Below, piece after piece: positions 1 through 9,058 of a stretch of DNA of 64,000 nucleotides; within the stretch, counting starts at the first letter, position 1; each line of letters begins with the position of its first letter. Source of the DNA: Paraburkholderia sabiae (GTDB lineage: Bacteria > Pseudomonadota > Gammaproteobacteria > Burkholderiales > Burkholderiaceae); contig NZ_CP125296.1 of NCBI RefSeq assembly GCF_030412785.1, positions 2,232,001 to 2,296,000 on the forward strand, read 5' to 3'. Below the pieces are notes generated by a model that saw only the letters and a program-made list of their open reading frames with translations, was not told the origin of the DNA and ran no database searches. A program made the position numbers and the translations under genes.

Positions 1-973
1 TGGGATCGCGCCGATGCGTAACGGCCGTCACTTCGATCACCTCGCGCGCTTCCCGCGCGCTGTAGTACTTCGGGAATTCGCCGAACGGGCCTTCGGGTTC
101 GCGCACGTTCGGCAGAATGCGCCCTTCGATCACGATCTCCGCGAACGCGGGCACATGCACGCCGTTCGTCACGCACTGCGCGACGGGCAAGGGCGCGCCC
201 TGCAATGCGCCCGCGATTTCGAGTTCGTCGTTGTCGATCGGCGTGATGGCCTGCGACGCGAGCATCGTCAGCGGATCGACGCCGATGGCAATGGCGACGT
301 CGAGCGCATCGCCCGCGTCTTCGGCGGCTTTCTGGAATGCGTGCAGATGGCGCGGCAGCAGCAGGATCGCCATGCGGTCGCGGCCATGCACCTGAATGCG
401 GTTGATCGATACGTTCTGCACGCCGGTGCGCGGATTGCGCGCGATCACGAGGCCCGCCGTGATGTACGGGCCGTTGTCGTGCTCGCTATGCGTCGGGATG
501 GGCAGCAGCGCGTGCAGATCGATCTCTTGCGTGTGCACGATCTGCTGGCAGACGGCTGAACCTGCTGCAACGAGTCGGGACGCGACGGGCGCGTCGGCGG
601 CGTCGCGAAAGCGCGCGAGCAAATCGCATTCCGCGACGCCCATCGCCTCCGCGATCCACGCGCGCTTCGACATGAAGCCGCTCACAACAGGCATCGCGTG
701 CTGGCCGGCTCGTGTGAAGAATGCCGCCTGCGTGCCGTCGAGCCGCTTTGCGACAGCGGCAAGTTCGTGTTCGAGTGCAACGGGCTTGTCGATCGTCGCG
801 AGACGGCCGGTGCGGGCGAGATGCGCGAGCCAGCCGCGCAGCGTCAGCGCGCCCGAGGGCTCGGCCCATTTGCGGACTGCGTGGAAAACGGGATCGGTAG
901 CGGAACCTGAGGAAGCCGGGGAATCCGGGGAATCCGAAAAGGCGTCGCGCGTTGCGGCGTCGCGAGTATTCAT
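1..973 (-). CDS. UbiD family decarboxylase, 3' end outside window
   Basis: An open frame runs from an ATG at 973 through the left edge of the window, giving 324 residues of a protein family usually near 450-500 residues. UbiD enzymes are prenylated-FMN-dependent (de)carboxylases of aromatic or alpha,beta-unsaturated acids. Visible family features are the block PIPTHSEHDNGPYITAG, the NVSINRIQVHGRDRM cofactor-binding stretch, and the Glu-rich block REPEGPFGEF that carries a catalytic glutamate. GGAG lies six bases upstream of the chosen ATG; an in-frame ATG at 985 lacks a ribosome site. The first 25 residues are Ser/Asp/Ala-rich and probably disordered. It is divergent from the LysR gene at 1282, the usual arrangement for a regulated catabolic decarboxylase. 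The substrate cannot be told from the sequence. Confidence 0.88.
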   Translation of the reverse strand, partial: MNTRDAATRDAFSDSPDSPASSGSATDPVFHAVRKWAEPSGALTLRGWLAHLARTGRLATIDKPVALEHELAAVAKRLDGTQAAFFTRAGQHAMPVVSGFMSKRAWIAEAMGVAECDLLARFRDAADAPVASRLVAAGSAVCQQIVHTQEIDLHALLPIPTHSEHDNGPYITAGLVIARNPRTGVQNVSINRIQVHGRDRMAILLLPRHLHAFQKAAEDAGDALDVAIAIGVDPLTMLASQAITPIDNDELEIAGALQGAPLPVAQCVTNGVHVPAFAEIVIEGRILPNVREPEGPFGEFPKYYSAREAREVIEVTAVTHRRDP

Positions 974-1088
974 CTGCGTCTCCATCTATGCCGTCTCTTC
1001 GAGGTCCGCTTATGCGGATCGAGAGGATATGCAGCCAAGCGTAGCCAGATCGCGGTATAAGTTCTAATACTGATTTTTGATGCTTTGG

Positions 1089-1103
1089 ATCATCGTTGCT
1101 GAT
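1089..1103. promoter_or_regulatory. LysR-type half-site ATC-N9-GAT in divergent promoter region
   Basis: The 308-base gap between the UbiD gene and the LysR gene contains ATC-N9-GAT, an interrupted dyad of the T-N11-A class bound by LysR regulators. It lies 116 bases upstream of the ubiD-like start and 179 upstream of the lysR start. An overlapping dyad TGAT-N7-ATCA starts at 1079. Nothing else was recognised in this gap. Such short dyads also arise by chance. Confidence 0.3.
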
Positions 1104-1281
1104 ATCCGTGTTAGCCCCGATGACGTTTGCCTTACAGGGCGATATCACTACACACGCTGGCTCCGCCCTCTGCGCAATGACGGCCGGGCAAGCCTTTCGG
1201 CCCGGCTTTCCGGCGTGACGTGATGAAACGGACGCATGCCATTAGCCGCCGTGATAACCCGCTTTCCCGAATCGCCGCATC

Positions 1282-2223
1282 ATGGACCTCAAGCAAATCC
1301 AGTATTTCATCGCGTTGTTCGAAGACGGATCGGTGACGCGCGCAGCGAAGCGGCTCAACATCGTGCAGCCCGCGCTCAGCATGCAGATCGCCAAGCTGGA
1401 AGAGGAACTGCATCAGCAACTGTTCGAACGCGGCGCGCACGGCATGGCGCCGACAGCTGCGGGCCGTCTGATGTACCGGTTGTTTCTGCCCATCATGCGC
1501 GACCTCGCGCACGCGCGGCAGCAGCTCGTGCAGCGCGACGAAGTGATCACCGGGCACGTGACCATCGGACTGATCGCATCGGTGACGGAGAGCGTGCTCG
1601 CGGATTCGCTGTCGCGCTTCCATGCGCGCTATCCGCATGTCGAAGTGACGGTGGCCGACGGCTACAGCGCGACGTTCATCGACTGGGTGGCGGGCGGGCA
1701 GCTCGATGCCGCGCTGATCAACAAGCCGCGTGCGCGTCTGTCGCTCGATTCGCAGCCTTTGCACGACGAAGAGATGGTGCTTGCCACGAGCGCGACGCAC
1801 GGACCCGACCTGCCTCATTCGATCGAGCTTGCGCAGTTGCCCGAACTCGAACTGGTGTTGCCCACCAAGCGCCACGGATTGCGCGGCGTACTCGATACGG
1901 CGGCACAGCATGAAGATGTGATGCTCGCGCCTCGCTTCGAGATCGACGTGCTGTCGACGATCGTCGCGCTCGTGGAGAAGACGCGCTTTGCGACGATCCT
2001 GCCGCGTATCGTCGTGGGACGTGCAGTGCGCGAGGGAACATTGCGCGCGCATCCTATTCTCGCGCCGCGCATTGTGCGGCATATCGTGCGCGTGAGCCAT
2101 CCACGCCGCCCGCTGAGCGCTGCCGCCGAAGCGCTGATCGCGATCATCGCCGACGAATTGCGGCAGGTCTCGACTGCTTCGGATATCGGCGTCCCCGTAG
2201 CGTCCGGAGAATCGGCGGAGTGA
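1282..2223 (+). CDS. LysR family transcriptional regulator
   Basis: This 313-residue protein has the canonical LysR N-terminal winged helix-turn-helix (MDLKQIQYFIALFEDGSVTR, then AAKRLNIVQPALSMQIAKLE at residues 20-40) followed by a LysR substrate-binding domain. The length is normal for the family. It is transcribed away from the UbiD-type decarboxylase gene, so it most likely controls that gene and itself from the shared 308-base region. The effector binding domain starts near TGHVTIGLIAS and resembles the CynR/NAC branch. The effector is unknown but is probably the decarboxylase substrate or product. Confidence 0.92.
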   Translation: MDLKQIQYFIALFEDGSVTRAAKRLNIVQPALSMQIAKLEEELHQQLFERGAHGMAPTAAGRLMYRLFLPIMRDLAHARQQLVQRDEVITGHVTIGLIASVTESVLADSLSRFHARYPHVEVTVADGYSATFIDWVAGGQLDAALINKPRARLSLDSQPLHDEEMVLATSATHGPDLPHSIELAQLPELELVLPTKRHGLRGVLDTAAQHEDVMLAPRFEIDVLSTIVALVEKTRFATILPRIVVGRAVREGTLRAHPILAPRIVRHIVRVSHPRRPLSAAAEALIAIIADELRQVSTASDIGVPVASGESAE

Positions 2224-2232
2224 CGCTCTCAC

Positions 2233-2253
2233 ATGTTCGATCAAATCGAACAT
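2233..2253 (+). terminator. perfect stem-loop after LysR gene (terminator or operator)
   Basis: Nine-base arms ATGTTCGAT and ATCGAACAT are separated by three bases, starting 9 bases after the LysR stop codon. No T-run follows, so it may be a weak terminator. As a perfect dyad upstream of the hydrolase gene at 2371 it could equally be an operator. Confidence 0.4.
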
Positions 2254-2370
2254 CTTCATCGCGTCACCCGCACGTCAATCTGCCTGCCTGTCCTTAGTAT
2301 CAGTCCCGTCAGCCAACGTTGCTTCTAACGTCCGGCGCTCACGGTACTTATCCGATACTCAAGGAAGATC

Positions 2371-3366
2371 ATGAAGAACATCGTCGCATCGGCGTTCATC
2401 GCCGCGTCGCTTTTCGTGGCGGGCGCAGCGCATTACGCGCATGCGGCGCCCGCCGATAATTACCTGCCCGCTAACGCGCCCGCCATTGCATCGGCAATCG
2501 CGAAGGTCCAGGACGGCAAGGTCGATGTGAACGGCGTGCGTTACCACTATCTGCTGGCGCAAGGCAAACCGGGCGCGACGGTCGTCGTGCTGCTGCACGG
2601 CTGGGCCTCGACGTCCTATATGTGGCGCTATGTGATGCCGCAACTCGTCGCACGCGGCTACACCGTGCTTGCCCCCGATCTGCGCGGTCTGGGCGATACG
2701 TCGAAGCCCGCGACCGGCTATGAAAAAGCCAACATCGCCGACGACATCCGCGCGCTCGTCGCGAAGCTGAATCTCGATCCGCATATCAATCTGGTGGGCC
2801 ACGACATGGGCGGCATGGTCGCCTACGCGTATGCCGCGCAGCATCCCGACGAAGTGCGGACGCTCGCGATCCTCGACGTGCCGCTGCCCGGCATCGAGCC
2901 GTGGGATCAGTTAATCCAGACGCCGCGCACGTGGCACTTCCGCTTCTACTCGGTGCAGGACGTGCCCGAAATGCTGATTGCGGGACGCGAACTCGAGTAC
3001 CTGAAGTGGTTCCACAATTCCGAGGCCGTGAACACCCGCGCATTCAGCAGCGAAACCGAAGAAATCTACGCTCGCGAATACGCGATGCCTGGCGCACTGC
3101 GCGCAGGATTCGAGTACTACCGCGCGTTTCCCGCAGATGTCAAAGCCAACCGCGAATTCGCCAAAACGAAGCTCACGATGCCCGTGCTCGGCATCGGCGG
3201 CGAAGGAAGTTTCGGTCCGGTTATCGGCGACCATCTTCGGCACGTTGCGACGAATGTCGAAGCCCTCAACGTTTCGGGCTCCGGTCACTGGGTCGCCGAA
3301 GAACAGCCTGCCGTCGTGACAGACGCGCTTCTCAAGTTTCTGCCTCGTTCGCAATCCGGTCAGTGA
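2371..3366 (+). CDS. exported alpha/beta hydrolase (epoxide hydrolase/dehalogenase-like)
   Basis: This 331-residue protein has an N-terminal Sec signal peptide (MKNIVASAFIAASLFVAGAA, cleavage probably after AHA near residue 25), so it should act in the periplasm. The rest is an alpha/beta hydrolase fold of the epoxide hydrolase/haloalkane dehalogenase branch: oxyanion block HGWASTSYMWR, strand motif APDLRGLGDTSKP, nucleophile elbow GHDMGG with Asp as nucleophile, and a late catalytic His in SGSGHWVAEEQP. AAGGAAG precedes the ATG. It is followed after 57 bases by a glutathione S-transferase gene on the same strand, which suggests joint handling of electrophiles or halogenated or epoxidised compounds. 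The substrate is unknown. Confidence 0.85.
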   Translation: MKNIVASAFIAASLFVAGAAHYAHAAPADNYLPANAPAIASAIAKVQDGKVDVNGVRYHYLLAQGKPGATVVVLLHGWASTSYMWRYVMPQLVARGYTVLAPDLRGLGDTSKPATGYEKANIADDIRALVAKLNLDPHINLVGHDMGGMVAYAYAAQHPDEVRTLAILDVPLPGIEPWDQLIQTPRTWHFRFYSVQDVPEMLIAGRELEYLKWFHNSEAVNTRAFSSETEEIYAREYAMPGALRAGFEYYRAFPADVKANREFAKTKLTMPVLGIGGEGSFGPVIGDHLRHVATNVEALNVSGSGHWVAEEQPAVVTDALLKFLPRSQSGQ

Positions 3367-3423
3367 ACCGACGTTCATTCTCTGGCGAACCCGTCACACT
3401 TTCTCCAACACGAAAGGATCATC

Positions 3424-4098
3424 ATGAAGTTTTATTTTCACCCGTCACCGAACCCGCTCAAGGCTGCACTGCTGATCGAAGAACTGGGTTTGCCTTATGA
3501 ACTCATCGCCGTCGACACGTTCAAGGGCGAGCAGCATCACGCCGGTTTTCGTGCGATCAACCCGAACGCCAAGGTTCCCTCCATCACCGACGACGGCGTG
3601 ACCGTATTCGACTCGCACGCCATTCTTCTGTACCTCGCAAAGAGGCACGAGCGCTTCATCGCGCGCTCGTCTGCCGATCATGGTGCGATGCTGTCTTGGC
3701 TGATGTTCATCGGCACCGGGCTGTCGCCGTTCTCGGGTCAGGCCGTGCATTTCCTGCACCACGCGCCCGAACCGATCACCTATGCACGCAATCGCTATCT
3801 GAAGGAAGTCGAGCGTCACTACCGTGTGCTCGACGAACGGCTCGCCGTGTCGCCTTATCTCGCGGGCAACGAGTACACGATCGCCGACATGGCGCTGTGG
3901 GGCTGGGCGAGCTTCGCGGGCTACATCCTCGGCGACAAAGGCTTGACCGACTATCCGCACGTCAAGCGTCTGGTCGACGAGATTGCCGCACGCCCCGCCG
4001 CCGTTCGCGCGCAGGCATTGAAGACGGGTCTTACGTTGAAGGCTGATTTCGACGAAGAAACGCGCCGCGCGCTGTTCCCGCAAAACACGTCGGTGTAG
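3424..4098 (+). CDS. glutathione S-transferase family protein
   Basis: This 224-residue cytoplasmic protein has an N-terminal thioredoxin-fold GST domain (residues about 1-80) ending in NPNAKVPSITDDGVTVFDSH, where the cis-Pro and the glutathione gamma-Glu binding Asp-Ser are visible. An all-alpha C-terminal domain contains the N-capping motif NEYTIADMALWGW. The start MKFYFHPSPNPLKA matches the bacterial Nu/Ure2p-like class, with a Ser/Asn-type rather than Tyr active site (inference). AAAGGA lies five bases before the ATG. It probably shares a transcript with the exported hydrolase upstream. Confidence 0.9.
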   Translation: MKFYFHPSPNPLKAALLIEELGLPYELIAVDTFKGEQHHAGFRAINPNAKVPSITDDGVTVFDSHAILLYLAKRHERFIARSSADHGAMLSWLMFIGTGLSPFSGQAVHFLHHAPEPITYARNRYLKEVERHYRVLDERLAVSPYLAGNEYTIADMALWGWASFAGYILGDKGLTDYPHVKRLVDEIAARPAAVRAQALKTGLTLKADFDEETRRALFPQNTSV

Positions 4099-4269
4099 TC
4101 GGATTTGCACTGCACGTCGCGTGTTTCAGCGCGGCGTGCAGCGGCGCGCATGTGACATGTGAGACCCGCATTGCCCGACGCAATACGCTCATTGCAATCA
4201 TTGCATTGCGCAACTCTGTGCGTTCGTTTATGTTGGACGCTTGCCGACAGGGAACGCACTGAAGACCGT

Positions 4270-5178
4270 ATGGTTGTCGCCCGCTTAAACAACATACCGA
4301 TGACAGCCGAAGCCGGCGTCGCCTTGATGATAGTCACGACGGCGACATTCGCTGCAAGCGATTCCGTCGTCAAGGTCATCGGTACAGCGGTCCCTTTGAC
4401 AGCCATTCTTCTTGGACGCTACATCTTCCAGGCCATCGCCCTCGGAACGTGGCAGGCGAGAGACGGCTTCCGTCGATTCCGTCATTTCGGCACGCTCAAG
4501 CTCCAGATACTTCGCGCGTTTCTTCTGCTTCTCAATTCGGCCTGCACGTTTGCCGGATTGCGCTATTTGCCATTGCCCGTCAGCACGTCGCTTGCGATGA
4601 TGGCCCCGCTCATTTCGACGCTGCTGGCAGCGACTCTGCTCAACGAAGAAGTGTCCAGAGCGAAGTGGTGCATGGTCATGCTGGGCTTCATCGGGATGCT
4701 GATCGTCGTCAGGCCGGGCAGCGGCGAATTCAGTTGGGCGGTGGCCTTTCCTATCGGCGCTGCAACGACCTTCGCGTGCTTCCAGGTGGTTTCGAGCAAG
4801 TTATCGACAGCCGGCGACCCGGTCACAACCAATTTCTTCACGGCCCTGATCGCGAGCATTGCACTCGCGACGCTGCTATGGGTCGACCAGGCTGCGCTTC
4901 TGCCTGCCATTCGCGAGGTGACGGTTGGCAGCTGGTTTCTGGTGATCGTCATGGCCTCGCTTGCCACATCGGGGCATCTGCTGATGTTGCAGGCGTTGCG
5001 CAGAACGCCGCTTGCCGTGCTGACTCCGTTTGGTTATGCGCAACTGGCTTTCGCGACATTCTTCAGCTGGGCGCTGTTCGGGAAGGTTCCGGATTGGTGG
5101 ACCGTCATCGGGATGGCGGTCATCGCCGCCAGCGGAATCGGCACGATGCTCATGCATGCGCGCACCCGGGTTCCGTAA
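4270..5178 (+). CDS. DMT superfamily permease (EamA domains)
   Basis: This 302-residue inner-membrane protein has about ten hydrophobic segments arranged as two EamA repeats, the layout of drug/metabolite exporters. Motifs include LPLPVSTSLAMMAPLISTLLA in the first repeat and RRTPLAVLTPFGYAQLAFAT at the end of the second, the region that normally carries the conserved Pro-Tyr. The frame is open upstream to 4159, but the extra 37 residues are polar and not family-like, so the ATG at 4270 was chosen; no strong ribosome site is visible. It ends ten bases from the convergent glycosyltransferase gene. The exported substrate is unknown. Confidence 0.87.
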   Translation: MVVARLNNIPMTAEAGVALMIVTTATFAASDSVVKVIGTAVPLTAILLGRYIFQAIALGTWQARDGFRRFRHFGTLKLQILRAFLLLLNSACTFAGLRYLPLPVSTSLAMMAPLISTLLAATLLNEEVSRAKWCMVMLGFIGMLIVVRPGSGEFSWAVAFPIGAATTFACFQVVSSKLSTAGDPVTTNFFTALIASIALATLLWVDQAALLPAIREVTVGSWFLVIVMASLATSGHLLMLQALRRTPLAVLTPFGYAQLAFATFFSWALFGKVPDWWTVIGMAVIAASGIGTMLMHARTRVP

Positions 5179-5188
5179 CCCCGTTGCT

Positions 5189-6421
5189 TCATCCGTTCAT
5201 CATTGTTTCGATCGCGATAACGGCATTGCGCAGTCCGTTTTCAGATTGCATCTTGAGGCCAAGGTCACGCGCACGCGATCTCATCTCCGCGCGCCCGGCG
5301 TGCTCGATGCTTTCCGCCAGCACTGACGCTCGCAGCTTGCGTCCATTCAATGCAGCACCGGCGACGCCCGCACGCCGCAGCCTGTCGGCCCAGAAGGACT
5401 GATCGCCCGCGAATGGCACCACGACGGAAGGCACGCCCGCGCGCGCCGCGGAATGCGACGTGCCGGAACCGCCGTGATGAATGACGAGCGACGTCTGCGG
5501 AAACAGCCAGGCGTGCGGCGTATCGCCGATCACATGGAAGTTCGGCGGCAACGTCGAGATATCGGCGCCGCTCCAGCCCGGATAGAACAGCGCCCTGCGC
5601 CCTGCTACAGCGGCGATCATTTCACCGAGTACGCTCTGCGGGTCAAAGCCCGCCATGCTGCCGAAGCCGATATAAATCGGCGGATCGCCTGCTGCGAGAA
5701 AATCCGTGAGCGTTTGTGGCGCGACCCAATCGGCAGTCGGCGGCAACCACTGACCGCACATCCGCGCGTTGTCGGGCCAGTCGTCCGGACGTGCGATCAG
5801 GCTGGGAGAAATGCCATACAGCATCGGATGACGAGTCCATAACTCGCGACGCGGTGGCAAGCCGCAAACAGCAGCGCGCGCCGCATTGGTCTTCTCGCGA
5901 AACGCGCGCCACAGCATCTGATTGACGAGGCTCTGGCTCGCGTAGTTGAGAAACGCCGGTATCCATTTCGGTGGCAGAAAGGGCGAAGCAAATGCCTTTG
6001 TCGGGGTGATGGGAATGAGCCCCGTGCCGATCGCTTTCACACCTAGATGCTCGGCCGCGGACAGGCCGACAAACGCAGCGAGCCCCGAGACGATGATCGC
6101 GTCGCAATCTTCGCCTGCGCGCACGATCTCACGCAGCCACGCTTCCGCATGCATGTTGGCGATGTGCGCGAGCGCGCTCGCCATGCTGGAGAATCCGCGC
6201 CTTTCAGCGACGACGCTGGAAATCGCGTGCTCGCGTTGCAACATGCCCTTGATGTCGCCCGCCAGCGGGATCGAGGGGACGCCCAGCGCGCTTGCCGTGC
6301 CGAGCGTCGCGTGATCGGCGAGCAGGCGCGCCTCGTGCCCCGCATCCATCAACGCGCGGCACAGTGCCGCCATCGGCCGGGTGTCGCCTTCCGTTCCATA
6401 CGTTGCGACGGCGAATCTCAT
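5189..6421 (-). CDS. GT1 family glycosyltransferase (UDP-glucosyltransferase-like)
   Basis: This 410-residue protein has the two Rossmann-like domains of GT-B enzymes. The N-terminus MRFAVATYGTEGDTRPMAAL has the acceptor-side signature, and the C-terminal donor-binding block HHGGSGTSHSAARAGVPS followed by PFAGDQSFWADRL matches sterol, macrolide and rhamnolipid-type glycosyltransferases. It would transfer a nucleotide-activated sugar to a small lipophilic acceptor in the cytoplasm. A TTG 30 bases further upstream is possible, but the ATG at 6421 gives the family N-terminus and has a GAGG-type site about 11 bases away. The downstream neighbour is convergent and the next gene upstream is a LysR regulator on the same strand. 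Nothing indicates the acceptor. Confidence 0.88.
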   Translation of the reverse strand: MRFAVATYGTEGDTRPMAALCRALMDAGHEARLLADHATLGTASALGVPSIPLAGDIKGMLQREHAISSVVAERRGFSSMASALAHIANMHAEAWLREIVRAGEDCDAIIVSGLAAFVGLSAAEHLGVKAIGTGLIPITPTKAFASPFLPPKWIPAFLNYASQSLVNQMLWRAFREKTNAARAAVCGLPPRRELWTRHPMLYGISPSLIARPDDWPDNARMCGQWLPPTADWVAPQTLTDFLAAGDPPIYIGFGSMAGFDPQSVLGEMIAAVAGRRALFYPGWSGADISTLPPNFHVIGDTPHAWLFPQTSLVIHHGGSGTSHSAARAGVPSVVVPFAGDQSFWADRLRRAGVAGAALNGRKLRASVLAESIEHAGRAEMRSRARDLGLKMQSENGLRNAVIAIETMMNG

Positions 6422-6482
6422 GATTGCTTGCGCCTCGTCGAAAATGGACAAATGCCCGCTTCGGGTCTTGATGCAGAGCCGG

Positions 6483-7400
6483 TCACATCAGCGGCACACA
6501 CACCGCATCTTTTTCCAGCTTTTCGATCAGCGCATCGCGCATCAACGCGACGGGCCGCATGAGCCGCCCCGGCAGCGCGCCATGCACGAGCCACACGTTC
6601 AGACCGCTTCGGAAATCCGGCACGTCGACGATCTGCAACGCGTCGCGATGCGCGTTGCGCGCGAACACTTCGGGCGCGGCGAGCCCGACGCCCAGACCGC
6701 GCGCCACCAGCGAAAGCTGCAATTCCGAACCGAACGCTTCGACGGCGACGTTGAACGGCAATCCCGCCGCCGACATCGCGCGGCTCAGCGCCGAACGCAT
6801 TCCGCAGCCGTCCTGGTTCAGCACCCACGGATGATCCGCCAGTCCGGCGAGCGTTGTCGGTTCATCGGCAAGACCGAACGAGCGCGATGCGACGACCACG
6901 GTCGGCTTGTACGCGAGAAGCGTTGAGGTCAGGCCTTCCGGCAACGCCACGCTTTCGGGCAACAGCACGACGGCGGCATCCGCCTTCGCCCGCTCGACGC
7001 CTTCCAGCAGGCCCGGCGACCAGCCCGCCGTCACGCGCAGCGTCAGCTTCGGAAAGGCGCTGCGCAGACGGTCGATGGGTTCTTCCAGCGCCAGTTCCGA
7101 CAGAAACGGCGGCACGCCGATCCTGAATTCGCCCGCCGGTTCGCTCTCGGGCGAGGCGACGGCCATCAGGTCGTCGACAGCGCGCAGCACCGTGCGCGCG
7201 AGCCCGTACACCTCGTTGCCCGCCGCCGTCGGCTTGAGCGGCTTGCTCTGCCGGTCGAGCAGTTCGATGCCGAGCGTCGATTCCAGGTTCTGCACACGGC
7301 GCGTGAGGCCCGGCTGCGTCAGAAACAGCCGCTCCGAAGCCCGCACCATCGATCCGCTTTCGACCACCGCGACGAAAGCCTGCAAGTCTCTCGTGTTCAA
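6483..7400 (-). CDS. LysR family transcriptional regulator
   Basis: This 305-residue regulator begins with a TTG codon preceded by GAGG at five bases. That start gives the standard LysR N-terminus MNTRDLQAFVAVVESGSMVR, and the helix-turn-helix follows (ASERLFLTQPGLTRRVQNLE). The C-terminal effector domain begins near EFRIGVPPFLSELALEEP. It is divergent from the MFS transporter gene at 7495, with 94 bases between, and probably controls that exporter. The effector is unknown. Confidence 0.9.
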   Translation of the reverse strand: MNTRDLQAFVAVVESGSMVRASERLFLTQPGLTRRVQNLESTLGIELLDRQSKPLKPTAAGNEVYGLARTVLRAVDDLMAVASPESEPAGEFRIGVPPFLSELALEEPIDRLRSAFPKLTLRVTAGWSPGLLEGVERAKADAAVVLLPESVALPEGLTSTLLAYKPTVVVASRSFGLADEPTTLAGLADHPWVLNQDGCGMRSALSRAMSAAGLPFNVAVEAFGSELQLSLVARGLGVGLAAPEVFARNAHRDALQIVDVPDFRSGLNVWLVHGALPGRLMRPVALMRDALIEKLEKDAVCVPLM

Positions 7401-7494
7401 AACAACCTCGCATAAACATTATCGAGATAATTCAATTGTCGCATAACGTCGGCATCCCTAGGATAGTCGGGACCGAAACTCCCGGAATCGAACG

Positions 7495-8763
7495 ATGACC
7501 CAGCCTGTCGACACCTCTCCACTGGCGACTGCGCCTTTCACCAAACCCGCGAACGAAACGCTGACGGCAGCCTTGACGCTCTTTTTCGCTGCCGCGGTCG
7601 GCGTGATCGTCGTGAATCTGTCGGCGGCGCAGCCTTTGACGGGGCCCGTCAGCCGCGCGCTGAATCTGCCGCGCGAACTGGCCGGCCTGATCGCGATGCT
7701 GCCGCAACTCGGCTACGCGGCGGGCCTGCTACTGCTCGTGCCGCTGTGCGATCTGCTGGAGAACCGGCGTCTGATCGTCAGGACGCTCGTGTGCTGCGCC
7801 GCGTTCCTTGCCCTGTCGTCGCTCGCGCGTTCGGGCTGGCTGTTTCTGGCGTCGGTGTTCATGGCGGGCGCGACGTCGAGCGTGATCCAGATGCTCGTGC
7901 CGATGGCGGCTGCGATGGCGCCCGAAAGTCGACGCGGCCGCGCGGTCGGCAACGTGATGAGCGGGCTGATGCTCGGCATTCTGCTGTCGCGTCCGCTTGC
8001 GAGCGTGATCGCCGGGTCGTTCGGGTGGCGCGCGTTTTACGGCATCGAGGCGGCGGCCGACGCGCTGCTCGCCGTCGTGCTGTACCTACGATTGCCGAAC
8101 CACGTGCCGCACGCGAGCGCGCGTTACGCGGAACTGCTTGGTTCGCTCTGGACGCTGCTGCGCAGCGAGCCCGTCCTGCAACGCCGCGCGACGCTGGCCG
8201 CACTCGCGCTAGGCGCATTCAGCGCGTTCTGGACGGCTATCGCGCTGCTGCTCGCACAGCCGCCGTTTTCGCTCGGCATGCAAGGCATTGCAGCGTTCGC
8301 ACTGGCCGGCGCGACGGGCGCGATCGTCACGCCGCTCGCCGGTTATCTCGGTGATCGTGGCGCGGGTCGCGTCACGCAGATCGTCTCCCATCTGCTGATG
8401 ATTGCCGCCGTCCTCGTGCTCGCTGTCGCCGGCGCGGGCTGGGGCGGATTCTCCCCAGCGGCGCATCCCGTGCTCGCGCTTGCGCTGCTGGTCGCGGGTG
8501 CCGCAGCGCTCGACGCAGGCGTGATCACCGATCAGACGCTCGGCCGACGCGCGATCAATCTCATCAATCCCTCGGCGCGCGGCCGGTTGAATGCGCTCTT
8601 CGTCGGCATCTTTTTCGTGGGCGGTGCGATCGGCGCCGCGCTTTCGGGTGCAGCGTGGGCGTGGGCGGGATGGAGCGGCGTGTGCATCGTCGCGCTGGGA
8701 TTCACGGTTGCCGTGTTTCTGTTCGGCTTCGTCGACCGCGCGGCGCAGATGAACCACGTTTGA
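7495..8763 (+). CDS. MFS transporter
   Basis: This 422-residue inner-membrane protein has twelve predicted transmembrane segments. The loop between TM2 and TM3 holds PLCDLLENRRLIV, the MFS motif A region in a degenerate form. The second half begins near residue 220, after a cytoplasmic loop (LWTLLRSEPVLQRRATLAAL). It resembles small-molecule/drug:proton antiporters of the YnfM/AraJ-like type. It is transcribed divergently from a LysR regulator, a common design for inducible efflux. The substrate is unknown. Confidence 0.88.
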   Translation: MTQPVDTSPLATAPFTKPANETLTAALTLFFAAAVGVIVVNLSAAQPLTGPVSRALNLPRELAGLIAMLPQLGYAAGLLLLVPLCDLLENRRLIVRTLVCCAAFLALSSLARSGWLFLASVFMAGATSSVIQMLVPMAAAMAPESRRGRAVGNVMSGLMLGILLSRPLASVIAGSFGWRAFYGIEAAADALLAVVLYLRLPNHVPHASARYAELLGSLWTLLRSEPVLQRRATLAALALGAFSAFWTAIALLLAQPPFSLGMQGIAAFALAGATGAIVTPLAGYLGDRGAGRVTQIVSHLLMIAAVLVLAVAGAGWGGFSPAAHPVLALALLVAGAAALDAGVITDQTLGRRAINLINPSARGRLNALFVGIFFVGGAIGAALSGAAWAWAGWSGVCIVALGFTVAVFLFGFVDRAAQMNHV

Positions 8764-8813
8764 CGCATAGCAAAGCGCCCTTTCAATCGCAGCTTCGCGC
8801 TACACGGCGTAAT

Positions 8814-8869
8814 GTTGATCCACAGCGGTTGATCTACAGCGGTGGACCTGCAGCCGTGGACCCACAGCA
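8814..8869. repeat. four degenerate 14-bp tandem repeats
   Basis: Four head-to-tail 14-base units lie in the 295-base gap before the hybrid kinase operon: GTTGATCCACAGCG, GTTGATCTACAGCG, GTGGACCTGCAGCC and GTGGACCCACAGCA. Neighbouring units differ at one to five positions and the frame of 14 is kept throughout. The rest of the gap holds the kinase promoter, which was not recognised. Confidence 0.7.
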
Positions 8870-9058
8870 GCCCGACGCTGAGGCGCCACAGGTCCGCCAT
8901 ATGCTCAGCCCCTAGCCAGACGTCGCATCGCGAACGATCGCCGGTTCGTCCACCGGTGATCGGCGCGCATCGGACCGGATTGGCTCGATGAGTAAAAGCT
9001 CGTTGCATCGCTGAAAAGAGCAAGGCGGCACGCCTGCGTGCCCAGAGAAGGAGCGCAT

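Noticed and set aside
14..1067. Overlapping open frames on the plus strand across the left edge
   Set aside because: Translations are Arg/Ala/His-rich with no family features; the minus-strand UbiD reading explains the sequence fully.
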